Part shown: positions 17,760 through 26,714 of the stretch, one piece after another
Layout of the letters: each line of letters begins with the position of its first letter
How positions within the stretch are numbered: the stretch's first letter is position 1
NCBI RefSeq assembly: GCF_029714425.1
Contig: NZ_CP121668.1
Coordinates: 2,873,501-2,937,500 of the forward strand
Reading direction: 5' to 3'
Length of the DNA: 64,000 bases
Origin: Bradyrhizobium sp. CB2312
GTDB lineage: Bacteria; Pseudomonadota; Alphaproteobacteria; Rhizobiales; Xanthobacteraceae
The notes under the pieces: generated by a model
What the model was told of the DNA's origin: nothing
Databases searched by the model: none
What the model saw: only the letters and a program-made list of their open reading frames with translations
Made by a program: the position numbers and the translations under genes

Positions 17760-19669
17760 TCCTCGTCCTCCTTGCTCCCACCCGGCCAGAACCAGCCGAT
17801 CAAGGTGACGGCCATCGGCGGCGTGCCCCACAGCACCGCCCAGGGCGTGAAGATCGAGCCGATGAAGAACACCGTCGTCGCAATGGCCGTCAGCAGCGGC
17901 CAGATGCTCGGCTCAGGCGACGCCTCACGGATCTGCGGCTCTGCTTCGGCCAGCGAAGTTAGAAGCACTTCGCGTCGCTCCACACTCAAGCCCGCAACGA
18001 CAGGCAGGGTTCCATTGTCGAACCAGAGCGGATCGCGGTGCTTGACCACGGGAATGCGGTCGAAATTCTGCGGGGGCGGGGGTGAGGCCGTCGCCCATTC
18101 CAGTGTCGAAGCATCCCAGGGATTATCGCCTGCGAGCGCGCCGGCGCGAAGACTGATGATCACGTTGACGAGCAGCAGCGCGAAGCTGAGCGCAAAAACG
18201 ACGGCCCCGCCGCTCGATAGGAGGTTAAGGTGGGCCCAGTCCATGTCGGCGGTGTAGGTGTAGATGCGGCGCGGCATCCCGATCAGCCCGAGGATGTGCA
18301 TCGGGAAAAACGCGAGATTGAAGCCGACAAAGGCCAGCCAGAAGTTCCAACGGCCGAGCCGCTCGCTCAACATCCGGCCGGTAATCTTGGGAAACCAGTA
18401 ATAGACGGCACCGATGAGCGGGAAGACCGCGCCGCCGATCAGGACGTAATGGAAGTGGGCGACCACGAAATAGGTGTCATGCACCTGTGTATCGATCGGT
18501 ACCGAGGCGACCATTACGCCGGAGAGTCCGCCAAGCACGAAGATCGCGATGAAGCCGATCACGAACAGGAGGGGGGTGCGATAGACCGGGCGGCCGTCCC
18601 AGAGCGTCGCCAGCCAGCAGAAGATCTGCAACCCGCTCGGCACCGCGATCAGCATGCTGGAGGCCGTAAACAGCCCGGCGCCGAGTTGGGGCAGGCCCGT
18701 CACGAACATGTGGTGGACCCACAGGCCGAACGACAAAAAGCCCGTCGCGATCAGCGAGAGAATGACGATCGGATAGCCGATCACCGGCCGGCGCGCGAAT
18801 GTTGCCAGGATCGCCGAGACCATTCCCGTACCGGGAATGAAGATGATGTAGACCTCGGGATGGCCGAAGAACCAGAACAGATGCTGCCAGAGCAGGGGAT
18901 GTCCGCCCGACGAGGAATCGTAGAAGCGCGTGTTGACGAGACGGTCGAGGATCAGCGAGGTCGATGCGACCATGATCGCGGGCATCGCGAACATCACCAG
19001 GAACGCCGTGACCAGCATCGCCCAGACGAAGAGGGGGATTCGGTCGAGCGTCATGCCGGGCGCGCGCAGCTTGAACACGGTGACGACGATCTCAACTGAG
19101 ACCGCGAGTGCCGCGACTTCGGTGAAGGTGATCATCTGCGCCCAGACGTCAGGCCGCTTCGTCGGCGTGTACTGCAATAAAGACAGCGGAACATAGGCGA
19201 ACCAACCGACATCCGGACCGACGTTGAGCGCGAAGGAGATCCAGAGGAAGCAGCCTCCGAACAGAAACATCCAGTAGCTGAACGCGTTTAGGCGCGGGAA
19301 GGCGATGTTCCGCGTTCCGACCATCAGCGGCACGAGATAGACGGCGAATGCCTCCATCACCGGCACGGCGAACAGGAACATCATCGTCGAGCCGTGCATC
19401 GTGAAGATCTGGTTGTACTTGTCGGCCGACAGGAACGTCTTCTCTGGTCCGGCGAGCTGAATGCGCATCAGGATTGCAAGGATGCCGCCAAGAAGCAGGA
19501 ACGCGAATGCGGTGACGATGTAGCGTCGGCCGACGACCTTGTGGTCGACCGACATCAGCGCGCCGAGCAGGCCGGACGGCGTACGCCAGATGCTGTCGAG
19601 GCGCGCGGACAGCTCCAGGCCGCTCAACCCGTCGTCTCGCAACTCGCGTTGTTCAGCCACCACGGTCAC
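17756..19669 (-). CDS. ctaD: Cytochrome c oxidase subunit I (caa3 type)
   Basis: 637 residues, twelve core helices plus C-terminal extra helix. Heme and CuB ligands are visible in MHGSTMMFLFAVPV, WFFGHPEVYIIFIPGTGMVS (His-Pro-Glu-Val-Tyr cross-link motif), VHHMFVTG and VAHFHYVLIGG. It reduces O2 to water and pumps protons. The C-terminal segment ATTVFFIGSIFTPWAVLWG adds an extra helix pair before ending SKEDEE. It sits directly between subunits II and III with four-base overlaps. Confidence 0.95.
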   Translation of the reverse strand: MTVVAEQRELRDDGLSGLELSARLDSIWRTPSGLLGALMSVDHKVVGRRYIVTAFAFLLLGGILAILMRIQLAGPEKTFLSADKYNQIFTMHGSTMMFLFAVPVMEAFAVYLVPLMVGTRNIAFPRLNAFSYWMFLFGGCFLWISFALNVGPDVGWFAYVPLSLLQYTPTKRPDVWAQMITFTEVAALAVSVEIVVTVFKLRAPGMTLDRIPLFVWAMLVTAFLVMFAMPAIMVASTSLILDRLVNTRFYDSSSGGHPLLWQHLFWFFGHPEVYIIFIPGTGMVSAILATFARRPVIGYPIVILSLIATGFLSFGLWVHHMFVTGLPQLGAGLFTASSMLIAVPSGLQIFCWLATLWDGRPVYRTPLLFVIGFIAIFVLGGLSGVMVASVPIDTQVHDTYFVVAHFHYVLIGGAVFPLIGAVYYWFPKITGRMLSERLGRWNFWLAFVGFNLAFFPMHILGLIGMPRRIYTYTADMDWAHLNLLSSGGAVVFALSFALLLVNVIISLRAGALAGDNPWDASTLEWATASPPPPQNFDRIPVVKHRDPLWFDNGTLPVVAGLSVERREVLLTSLAEAEPQIREASPEPSIWPLLTAIATTVFFIGSIFTPWAVLWGTPPMAVTLIGWFWPGGSKEDEE

Positions 19670-20676
19670 TTGAGCTGCTCCAGATAGTGAAGGATCGCGA
19701 TGAGCTCATCCGATTGCAGCGGCATCTTCGGCATATAGTTGCCGGGCTTGATGTGCTGGGGGTCGGCGATCCAGCCGCCGAGCGTGGCCGGTGTCATCGG
19801 CAGCGTTCCGGCTGCGATTGTCGTCCGGCTGCCGACGTGGGTTAGATCGGGACCGAGCTGCCCGCCGGCGAGCGTGCCGCGGATGGTGTGGCAGAGCGCA
19901 CAGCCTCTTGCGCGGAACAGCTGCTCACCCTGCTTGCCGAGCGGGTCGGTCGGGCTGCTCGCACTCTGGTTCTCGTGGTCGCGCCAGCGGCCGAATTCGT
20001 CCGCCGACAGCGCCAGCACGGCGAACGCCATATGGGCATGCTGAAGGCCGCAGAATTCGGCGCACTGCCCGCGATAGACGCCGGCATTCTTCGCCGTGAA
20101 TTGCAGCTCGTTCTTCTGCCCGGTGATGAGATCCATCTTCCCGGTCAAGCTGGGGACCCAAAAGCTGTGGATCACATCGGCAGACTCCAGCTCGACCTTT
20201 ACGGGCTGGCCGGTCGGAATGCGGATCTCGTTTGCGGTGACGAAGCTCTTGTCGGGGCTGTCGTCTTCGTAGCGGACTTCCCACCACCATTGATGGCCGA
20301 TGATCTTGAGGGTGAGGGCGTTCTCGTCCTTGGCGAAGACGGTGCGCTGACCGGCATAACTGACGATTGAGAGCCCAAGCACGATGACAAGGGTAGCGAC
20401 GCCCAAGGCAAAGACGACACGACCGGTCGTCTGTTCAAACGAATGATGCAGCGCGAGCGGTTGGTCGGCCGCACGCTTTCGGCGCAGCATGCCCACACAA
20501 AGCACGATCAGGACGGCGATCCAGACGACGGCCCCGACGATCAGGAAGATTAAGAAATTCCGGAGGATCTGGTCGGACTGAAGCCCCTGCGGATCGAGCG
20601 CGGACTGCCGGCCAGCGCAAGCGGCCAGCGGCAACGTCGCAAATGGCACCAGAGCCGTTCGCATCCGGACGGGCAT
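19666..20676 (-). CDS. ctaC: Cytochrome c oxidase subunit II fused to cytochrome c (caa3 type)
   Basis: About 336 residues from the ATG at 20676. The lipoprotein-like leader ends FATLPLAACAG, followed by two membrane helices. The CuA domain has IIGHQWWWEVRY, VIHSFWVPSL and CAEFCGLQHAHM (the two Cys, His and Met copper ligands). A C-terminal cytochrome c domain carries CALCH and a distal Met in MPKMPL. The fusion lets the oxidase accept electrons from periplasmic cytochromes. An ATG at 20664 is an alternative start. It is the first large gene after two small membrane genes. Confidence 0.94.
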   Translation of the reverse strand: MPVRMRTALVPFATLPLAACAGRQSALDPQGLQSDQILRNFLIFLIVGAVVWIAVLIVLCVGMLRRKRAADQPLALHHSFEQTTGRVVFALGVATLVIVLGLSIVSYAGQRTVFAKDENALTLKIIGHQWWWEVRYEDDSPDKSFVTANEIRIPTGQPVKVELESADVIHSFWVPSLTGKMDLITGQKNELQFTAKNAGVYRGQCAEFCGLQHAHMAFAVLALSADEFGRWRDHENQSASSPTDPLGKQGEQLFRARGCALCHTIRGTLAGGQLGPDLTHVGSRTTIAAGTLPMTPATLGGWIADPQHIKPGNYMPKMPLQSDELIAILHYLEQLK

Positions 20677-20710
20677 CGATGTTCGCCGTGCTCCCCTGTT
20701 GCAGGGCGAA

Positions 20711-20735
20711 CCGGTCAAGCCTATGAAGGTTCCTA
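20711..20735 (-). promoter_or_regulatory. EcfG-like promoter upstream of ctaC
   Basis: Minus-strand GGAAC, 15 bases, CGGTT; the same arrangement precedes the catalase fusion gene. It would start transcription about 25 to 40 bases before the ctaC ATG. Confidence 0.45.
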
Positions 20736-20765
20736 TCGCACCGATCGGGCTGGTTCATTGCCGCC

Positions 20766-20888
20766 TCAGAACGGCCATCCCCTGGTCGCGATGAAGATTG
20801 CCGCATCGGCTGCGCCCATCAGCAGCAAGACGAGGAGGACGGCGATCGTCGCTCCCGGTTGAGCGAGCACGCGAATATTTTCTAGCAT
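20766..20888 (-). CDS. 40-residue single-helix membrane protein
   Basis: Starts MLENIRVLAQPG and ends FIATRGWPF, with one hydrophobic helix (ATIAVLLVLLLMG). GAGGAT lies eight bases before the ATG. It sits between the 69-residue membrane gene and ctaC on the same strand. It is probably an oxidase accessory peptide (inferred from context). No family recognised. Confidence 0.6.
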   Translation of the reverse strand: MLENIRVLAQPGATIAVLLVLLLMGAADAAIFIATRGWPF

Positions 20889-20909
20889 GTATCATCCTCG
20901 ATCGCGCGA

Positions 20910-21119
20910 TCACCGTGCCGCGGGCTTTTGCGGATCGTCGCGGCGCTGGGCGGCTTCCGTGTTCCGGTCCAGTTGCGCGCGCTCACTTCGGCGCAAATGG
21001 CCGGATCGTCTGACGCCATACCAGATAGCGGCGCCAAGGATAAAGGCGCCGATGAACCACAGCCACAATGCCGTGGCCGAGACGTCTCCCAAAAGCATGC
21101 CGACGCCGCTATTGCCCAT
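20910..21119 (-). CDS. Small membrane protein preceding the oxidase genes
   Basis: 69 residues. An N-terminal helix ATALWLWFIGAFILGAAIWYG is followed by a charged tail rich in Arg, Asp and Gln. GGAGC lies ten bases upstream of the ATG. It is the first gene of the long minus-strand block. Function unknown; a short tail-anchored oxidase accessory is plausible. Confidence 0.65.
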   Translation of the reverse strand: MGNSGVGMLLGDVSATALWLWFIGAFILGAAIWYGVRRSGHLRRSERAQLDRNTEAAQRRDDPQKPAAR

Positions 21120-21146
21120 TTGTGCGCTCCGATTAGATATGCGGGC

Positions 21147-21171
21147 AATGCGAGCCTGGTGCGGTGGTTCC
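21147..21171 (-). promoter_or_regulatory. Possible EcfG-like promoter of the oxidase/PQQ block
   Basis: Minus-strand GGAAC, 16 bases, CATT. The -10 element departs from CGTT by one base. It lies 28 bases before the first gene of the block. Confidence 0.35.
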
Positions 21172-21366
21172 TAAGCGCAGCAGGGCCGTCGGCAGGATGT
21201 CAGGAGGGCTGCGATCAGAATTGGCGCGATTTCGGACACGCACGGGCTGCTGCGGCCCGGAGTCGTGCACATCATCGACGCGGCGCGTTCCCTAATCGTC
21301 AGTTGAGATCGGCAGACTCTTGCCGCGCGACATCGCCATTGGAGCGAGAGAGTCTGATCGCCCCGA

Positions 21367-21391
21367 GGAACGCTTGTGATCGCCTTTGGTT
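21367..21391 (+). promoter_or_regulatory. EcfG-like promoter of the SDR gene
   Basis: GGAAC, 16 bases, GGTT, ending 27 bases before the SDR ATG. Confidence 0.4.
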
Positions 21392-21417
21392 ACCCGAGCA
21401 AATTCCGGAGCGGCTCC

Positions 21418-22275
21418 ATGATCGAATATCCCAAACCTCCATTTCCGGCCCAGCAACAACCGATGCCCGGTTCGACCCGTGCGATGAGACCGCGGCCGGA
21501 TCATGGCGAAGAGAGTTACCGAGGCGCAGGGCGCCTCGCCGGCAAGAAGGCCATCATCACGGGTGGCGATAGCGGCATCGGCCGTGCCGTCGCCATTGCC
21601 TATGCTCGCGAGGGCGCGGACATCGTCATCGCATATCTTAACGAAGATGCGGACGCGGCCGAGGTCAAGGCGCTGGTCGAGCGGGAAGGGCGCAAGGCTG
21701 TCCTGATTTCCGGCGACATCAGCAATCCCGATCATTGCCGCTCCATCGTCCATCGCGCGGTCGAGGAACTCGGGGGAATCGACATCCTCGTCAACAACGC
21801 GGCCCATCAGGCGACGTTCAAGGACATCCAGGACATCAGCGATAGGGAATGGCAACGAACCTTCGAAGTGAACATCCACGCCATGTTCTATTTGGCCAAG
21901 GCCGCTGTCCCGCACATGCGGCCTGGCGGGACTATCGTGAATACCGCTTCCGTAAACTCGGACATGCCGAACCCGAGCCTGCTCGCCTATGCCACGACCA
22001 AAGGGGCCATTCAGAACTTTACCGGCGGGCTCGCACAGATGCTGGCAAGCAAGGGCATCCGGGTCAACGCGGTCGCTCCCGGGCCGATCTGGACGCCGCT
22101 CATTCCGTCGACCATGCCCGAGGATTCCGTCGAGAATTTCGGCAAGCAGGTGCCGATGCAGCGCGCCGGACAGCCGGCCGAGCTTGCGACAGCCTATGTG
22201 ATGCTGGCCGATCCCCTCTCGAGCTACACCTCGGGAGCCACTCTCGCTGTTACCGGCGGGAAGCCGTTCATTTGA
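21418..22275 (+). CDS. SDR family oxidoreductase (YghA-like)
   Basis: 285 residues from the ATG at 21418, with GGAG seven bases upstream. After a proline-rich leader (YPKPPFPAQQQPMPG) comes ITGGDSGIGRAVA, the dinucleotide-binding loop, then LVNNAA, the catalytic YATTK and PGPIWTPLIP. This long-leader SDR class (YghA/YdaD/GsiB-region type) is common among general-stress genes and reduces aldehydes or ketones with NAD(P)H. It is divergent from the oxidase block. Confidence 0.9.
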   Translation: MIEYPKPPFPAQQQPMPGSTRAMRPRPDHGEESYRGAGRLAGKKAIITGGDSGIGRAVAIAYAREGADIVIAYLNEDADAAEVKALVEREGRKAVLISGDISNPDHCRSIVHRAVEELGGIDILVNNAAHQATFKDIQDISDREWQRTFEVNIHAMFYLAKAAVPHMRPGGTIVNTASVNSDMPNPSLLAYATTKGAIQNFTGGLAQMLASKGIRVNAVAPGPIWTPLIPSTMPEDSVENFGKQVPMQRAGQPAELATAYVMLADPLSSYTSGATLAVTGGKPFI

Positions 22276-22377
22276 GCCGATACGCAGCCGGCGCTGCGTT
22301 CAGCCGTCAGGGCTGCCGCCGTCACGGTGTGTCTTCGGTCGGTGGACCGTCGCACTGCGGCATAGCAGGCCGCGTTA

Positions 22378-22402
22378 GGAACGTCTCTTCCGGCTACAGG
22401 TT
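22378..22402 (+). promoter_or_regulatory. EcfG-like promoter of the 65-residue membrane protein
   Basis: GGAAC, 16 bases, GGTT, ending 26 bases before the ATG at 22428. Confidence 0.4.
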
Positions 22403-22427
22403 TTCGAGGCAGTCACGGGAGAACAGC

Positions 22428-22625
22428 ATGGATCAAAACGACCACGCCACTGTCCGATCAGGGCAGAGCAGCGCAGTCGGCTGGATGGTCGGCGCAATCT
22501 TCGTCGTAGCGGTCGTTGCGGCCGTCTTCTTCTACAATGGAGGCGATGTCGGTCATCAGACCACCACCACGACTCCGACCAACGCCCCGAGCGTCACGAC
22601 GGGTTCGGGCCCATCCAACAAGTAA
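22428..22625 (+). CDS. Small single-pass membrane protein with Thr-rich tail
   Basis: 65 residues, MDQNDHATVRSGQSS, then one helix (VGWMVGAIFVVAVVAAVFFY) and a Thr/Pro-rich external tail. A GGGAGA site precedes the ATG. It is typical of the small stress-linked membrane proteins of Bradyrhizobium; function unknown. The 22626-22881 gap that follows holds no gene that I can support. Confidence 0.7.
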   Translation: MDQNDHATVRSGQSSAVGWMVGAIFVVAVVAAVFFYNGGDVGHQTTTTTPTNAPSVTTGSGPSNK

Positions 22626-22881
22626 GCCTGCGCTTGCATTAGCGGTCGCCCGAAAGGGACAGCCCGTTCATTTGTCGAGTAGTAGATGCGCAGCTCCTTT
22701 ATCCTGGCACATGGGCGCACATTCATAGCTGGTTATGCAACGCCCACATGCGATGGAAGTGCAGGGTCAGGTGAAGCTCCGGGCGGCTGCCGGAGCGTCC
22801 AACAGCATCTTGACAGGAATGGCCGCTGACGGGACCTTTGCTTGGAGGCAGATCCCGCCAGCCAGAAGACAGGTGTAGCGT

Positions 22882-24153
22882 CTATTCCGTCTGCTCGACG
22901 GCGGCCGGCATTTTCGCAACCGACATCAGCGAACGAGCGACCTGGTTCAAGAGCTGATCAGTGTTCTCTTCCTCAGCGAGGGACTTCGACAGCAGACTGA
23001 CGATCGCGCTGTGGCGCAATTGCTGAGCAAGATTTCTTGCCGTGGTGTAGCCGGCAATCTCATAGTGCTCGACCCGCTGCGCTGCGGCGATCAATGCGAG
23101 GTCGGCAGCAGCATCTTCCTTCTCTTCGCCTTCGGTCATGATTTCCTGACCTTCCTCGACTAGGCCCATCATGCCCTTGCAAGGCTTGGCGCGTGCGGAC
23201 TTTCCGAGCATCTCGAAGCACTCGTTGATCCGCTCGATCTGTGCCTCGGTCTCGGCGAGATGCTGCTCGAACAGCTCTCGCAGCTGATCGAAGCGCGCGG
23301 CTTCCGCCATCTTGGGCAGCGCTTTCGTCAGTTGTTTTTCTGCGTGAAGGATGTCGCGGAGCTCGTCGATCAGGAGTTCGCCAAGACCGGCTTCGTCGAC
23401 GGACGGAGAGCTCTCGGTAACGATCGCGTTTGCCGGGCCGGGCTCACCGGCCTGGATGGCAGGCGAGTCGGTGAAGACCCATTCGCCTCCTTCATTCCAC
23501 GGCCCGCGCGTGTCGATCTCGCCGTGATCGCCGGTTCCCGTCGAATCGTTGAAGAACTGATCGACGAGGCCGGGTGTCGGCGCGATCCGGCCGATGCTGA
23601 ATGCCGGCTTTGCCATGCTTTCGAGTGCCAACGAGAACGCCTTCATGTGCGTGATCTCGCGGGTCATCAGGAACTGAAGCGCATCCTTGGTGCCGGCGTC
23701 ATCGGTGAAATTGATCAACCGTTCGTAGACGATTTTGGCTCTCGCCTCCGCGGCAATGTTGCTCCGAAGGTCGACATCCAGCTCGCCGGTGATCTTGAGG
23801 TAATCGGCAGTCCAGGCATTGCCCTGCGAGTTGAACAGGTTCACGCCACCGCCTCCCGCGATCGCGATGAGCGGATCGGCTTCGGCAGCCTGGCGATCGA
23901 ATTTCGAGGGCTTGAGATGCATGCGGGCGAGTGTGCCGACGACTTCGAGATGGCTCAATTCCTCGGTGCCGATGTCCATCAGGAGATCCTTGCGATCCGG
24001 ATCCTCGCAATTGAGTCCCTGTATGGAGTACTGCATGGCGGCGGCAAGCTCGCCATTGGCGCCGCCGAACTGCTCGAGCAGCATATTGCCGAACCGGGGA
24101 TCAGGTTCGTCGACACGAACGGTGAACATCAGTTTCTTGACGTGGTGGTACAT
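22882..24153 (-). CDS. Manganese catalase fused to a DUF892 (YciE-like) ferritin-like domain
   Basis: 423 residues. Residues 1 to about 230 are a di-manganese catalase: ligand candidates E35, E65, H68, a Glu near 136 and H169 are in GELAAAMQYS, GTEELSHLE, AAEARAK and TREITHMKAF. Residues about 255 to 415 are a DUF892 four-helix bundle (ELLIDELRDILHAEKQLTKA, HYEIAGYTTARNLA). Each domain alone is known; the fusion joins H2O2 disproportionation to a ferritin-like stress domain. It is monocistronic with an EcfG-like promoter just upstream. Confidence 0.88.
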   Translation of the reverse strand: MYHHVKKLMFTVRVDEPDPRFGNMLLEQFGGANGELAAAMQYSIQGLNCEDPDRKDLLMDIGTEELSHLEVVGTLARMHLKPSKFDRQAAEADPLIAIAGGGGVNLFNSQGNAWTADYLKITGELDVDLRSNIAAEARAKIVYERLINFTDDAGTKDALQFLMTREITHMKAFSLALESMAKPAFSIGRIAPTPGLVDQFFNDSTGTGDHGEIDTRGPWNEGGEWVFTDSPAIQAGEPGPANAIVTESSPSVDEAGLGELLIDELRDILHAEKQLTKALPKMAEAARFDQLRELFEQHLAETEAQIERINECFEMLGKSARAKPCKGMMGLVEEGQEIMTEGEEKEDAAADLALIAAAQRVEHYEIAGYTTARNLAQQLRHSAIVSLLSKSLAEEENTDQLLNQVARSLMSVAKMPAAVEQTE

Positions 24154-24190
24154 GGATTTCCCTTTAGGGTGCGAGGAACATCCGTTCTCG

Positions 24191-24215
24191 AACCGGCGTG
24201 TATTGTCGTTGTTCC
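24191..24215 (-). promoter_or_regulatory. EcfG-like promoter of the catalase fusion
   Basis: Minus-strand GGAAC, 15 bases, CGGTT, about 38 bases before the ATG at 24153. Confidence 0.5.
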
Positions 24216-24331
24216 TATGTAGCTGCTGCGCAGTAGCGACGACGAATGCCCGGGAACGGAACGGGCTTTCCTTTGTCGTGGCGAGGCCGAGGCGAAGGGG
24301 CAGCTCGGTCGCTGCAATCGTCTTAGTGAGA

Positions 24332-24357
24332 GGAACGATCGCTGTGCTCCACGCATT
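24332..24357 (+). promoter_or_regulatory. Possible EcfG-like promoter of the small HTH gene
   Basis: GGAAC, 17 bases, CATT, ending about 30 bases before the ATG at 24388. Weak -10 match. Confidence 0.3.
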
Positions 24358-24387
24358 CCAAGGGCGTCAAGGCAAAAAGGTGATGAG

Positions 24388-24591
24388 ATGTCCCGACGAC
24401 TACTGGCCAGGCCTTGGACACCGGCCGATGATAAGCAACTGAGGGAGATGGTTGAGGCTGGCTTGAAGACGTCGGCGATCGCTCGGAAGCTGAGAAGGCC
24501 GGTGGGATCGGTCCACTCCAGAAGATCCAAATATCAACACCATCACGTCTCGTGGGTAGGACAGTTCCTGGACACCGACGGCGACCGCTAG
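24388..24591 (+). CDS. Small SANT/Myb-like helix-turn-helix protein
   Basis: 67 residues. The N-terminal RPWTPADDKQLREMVEAGLK and SAIARKLRRPVGSVHSR form a Myb/SANT-like helix-turn-helix found in many short rhizobial proteins. It probably binds DNA, but targets are unknown. Monocistronic; located between the catalase fusion and the iron-permease-like gene. Confidence 0.7.
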   Translation: MSRRLLARPWTPADDKQLREMVEAGLKTSAIARKLRRPVGSVHSRRSKYQHHHVSWVGQFLDTDGDR

Positions 24592-24624
24592 GGATCAGGT
24601 GGGACAGTTTGGCGTCGCGGTCAG

Positions 24625-24954
24625 CTATTGCCGCAAGCCCTGAACATGCGAGCGCTCGTTCTCGACTTCTTCGGCGTCTTGCTCATCAATTCTCATGAGC
24701 GAGTTGTCCGCTGCGCCATGCACCTTCAGGAGTTCGTCGAGCTTGGCGTGCAGGGCCTGGGTGTCGCGATGCTCGGCTCGCTGGATGAGAAGCGTCATTC
24801 CCCAGGTCGCGAGCGTCGCCAATGAATGCCACTCGAGCCCATTTCCCATGGTAACCCAGCAGACCGCATATACCAGATAGAGGATGAACGCCGCTGGTCG
24901 CGCCGTGGCAACGCCGATCTCCGTAAGCCAACCTTTGGGATCGGAAAGGGACAT
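24625..24954 (-). CDS. Low-affinity iron permease family protein
   Basis: 109 residues from the ATG at 24954. Two short helices (AAFILYLVYAVCWVTMG and LATLATWGMTLLIQRAEH) are followed by QALHAKLDELLKVHGAADN and an acidic tail. This matches the bacterial low-affinity iron permease family (PF04120). The family name comes from yeast; transport by the short bacterial forms is unproven. Confidence 0.75.
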   Translation of the reverse strand: MSLSDPKGWLTEIGVATARPAAFILYLVYAVCWVTMGNGLEWHSLATLATWGMTLLIQRAEHRDTQALHAKLDELLKVHGAADNSLMRIDEQDAEEVENERSHVQGLRQ

Positions 24955-25036
24955 GCGGGCAAACAGCACGAGAACGGCGGTGTTCCTATTGAGGTCGGCC
25001 AGCCTGGGGCCGCGATCGCTTCGTCATGAATTTAGA

Positions 25037-26115
25037 TCAATTGACGTTGTCACCCAGCATGTTCCGGGTTGCGGTCACGACTGCGGCAAGGCCGCTCTCG
25101 CCGTGCATCAACGCGATCGCGCCCTGCTGCTCATGACGAATGGCATGGGCCATGACTCGCAGGCGGGGATCACCGCGGCTATGCCACATCTGATCCGCCA
25201 TTTTGACCGCTCCCCTGTGATGTCGGATCATCATCTCCACGAAGACCGCGTCGAATTGATCGGGCGGCGCAAGTTTAACCAGCTTGATCTCGGTCAGTGT
25301 AAGGAAGCCCGGCATGACAGCGCGCTCGTCGGAGCTGCAATCAGGCATCGCAGTATCGAACCAACTCAGCCACCAATTTGCAAGGAGTCTGTTCTCGCCG
25401 GTCTGGCTTGCCACCATGAGCAGCGCGAATTTTTGCAGGTGTCGAGCTTGCGCACGCCGGGCGGCAATGCGCGCGAGCTCGATACCTGGGCATGATGCGT
25501 CGTCATATGACGCATGTAGGTCTGGTCTGCATCCTTGTTGCGTCCGATCCACGGCGGTTCATATCCATGGCTACCGAACACGGCGACAATTCCGAGCATT
25601 ACCATTAGGGCCAGTGCACCTGCGAGCCACGCTTCGGTAAACCGCAGATCTCGCGCGGCTGCCGCGTCGCGTGCCCACCGCAGCCGAGCGAAGAAGGGAT
25701 ACATCAGGGCCGATGAAGCGTGGACTAGAAGCCCGATCCAGTATGGCTGCAGGAGCGTGAACAGCGGCTGCCAAAACGGGAAGAGCGGCACCAGCACAAA
25801 CCATTCCATGCCGGACGAGAAGATCGCCCAAGGTAGCGCCAGAAGCAGAATCACCGGAGGCCGCAGATGATCGGTCCAGCGTCCGAGGACACCAAAGAAG
25901 AATACCGCCCAGGAAAAGTCCGCCCATTGACGGAAGGGAATGCCGACAAAGGACAGCGCTCCACGACGGCTCCGAGCTGAGCGCCCAGTCGCGAGCCGGA
26001 ATGGTCGCCACCGTCATCCAATCCACCGCCGCATCGCGGCCGATCCGCGCTGCGAACAACTGGCTGACGATGGTGGAGAAAGTACTGCTGATCAGCCCGA
26101 GCTCGACGGCGGCAA
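25037..26115 (-). pseudogene. Membrane DUF305 protein broken by at least two frameshifts
   Basis: Three frames must be joined to read one protein. The first part (about 26115-25960) reads AARIGRDAAVDWMTVATIPA and ends at EPSWSAV. The second (to about 25490) reads VGIPFRQWADFSWAVFFFG, then membrane helices, and ends YMRHMTTHHAQ. The third reads GIELARIAARRAQARHLQKF and MMIRHHRGAVKMADQM, the DUF305 histidine motif. One base lost from a G run near 25490 explains the second break. A TGA precedes the first part, so the N-terminus is also damaged. Confidence 0.75.
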
Positions 26116-26191
26116 TTCAGTGCGAGCGTCGACGTCTCTCGTCTGCAATCCCGGCCTGGTCAAGAGGTGACACCGGCCGTCGCGTGCTGGA

Positions 26192-26704
26192 TCATCTCTT
26201 TCGCTCGACCTTTCGCGGCCTGAAGCCCCTTGGGGAAACCGCTGCGGTTGGGATACAGCTTGCGCCGCGCATGCGGCGGGGCCGCTGCGGCTTGGTATCT
26301 TGAGCGGCCCGGTAGTCGAGCATGGCAATGCCGCCCACCATGAGGAGCGCCAGCGCGATGTTGCCTTTCTTGGGATTATCGGATGTCAGGCCCGAAAGGA
26401 GCGCAGCCGCGTCCAGGCCATCGCCACCGACGCGGGCCCACAGCCCCGCGTTCTTATCGACCGAGAGTGACATGACGCCGGCGAGGAGTTCTCGCACGCC
26501 GAAAGCACGGACCATCGTCTCGTGTCCCTCCATCCCGAGCGTTTCCGTGACGCGTCGGGGCGCGAAGAATTCCGTGATGCCGAGGCCAATGCTGAACCAG
26601 CCAAGCGCGCGTGCAAGCTGGTCTGTCGGTTGCTTCAGGCTCGGTCCGCCTTCAACGATCTTGGGGTCGCCCTTGGAGCGCACGACATTGGAGAAATGAA
26701 ACAT
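26192..26704 (-). CDS. Membrane protein paired with Zn alcohol dehydrogenase
   Basis: 170 residues. Short helices (ARALGWFSIGLGITEFFAP, IALALLMVGGIAMLDYRA) and VRAFGVRELLAGVMSL resemble the membrane N-terminal part of rhizobial cyclase/dehydrase-type proteins; no SRPBCC domain follows. The C-terminal 25 residues are basic. It begins ten bases after the alcohol dehydrogenase stop, so the two form an operon. Role unknown. Confidence 0.7.
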   Translation of the reverse strand: MFHFSNVVRSKGDPKIVEGGPSLKQPTDQLARALGWFSIGLGITEFFAPRRVTETLGMEGHETMVRAFGVRELLAGVMSLSVDKNAGLWARVGGDGLDAAALLSGLTSDNPKKGNIALALLMVGGIAMLDYRAAQDTKPQRPRRMRGASCIPTAAVSPRGFRPRKVERKR

Positions 26705-26714
26705 GGTTGCTCCT

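Noticed and set aside
22279..22300. ACGCAG/CTGCGT hairpin after the SDR gene as a terminator
   Set aside because: The stem is short and lacks a T run, so it was not listed as a feature.
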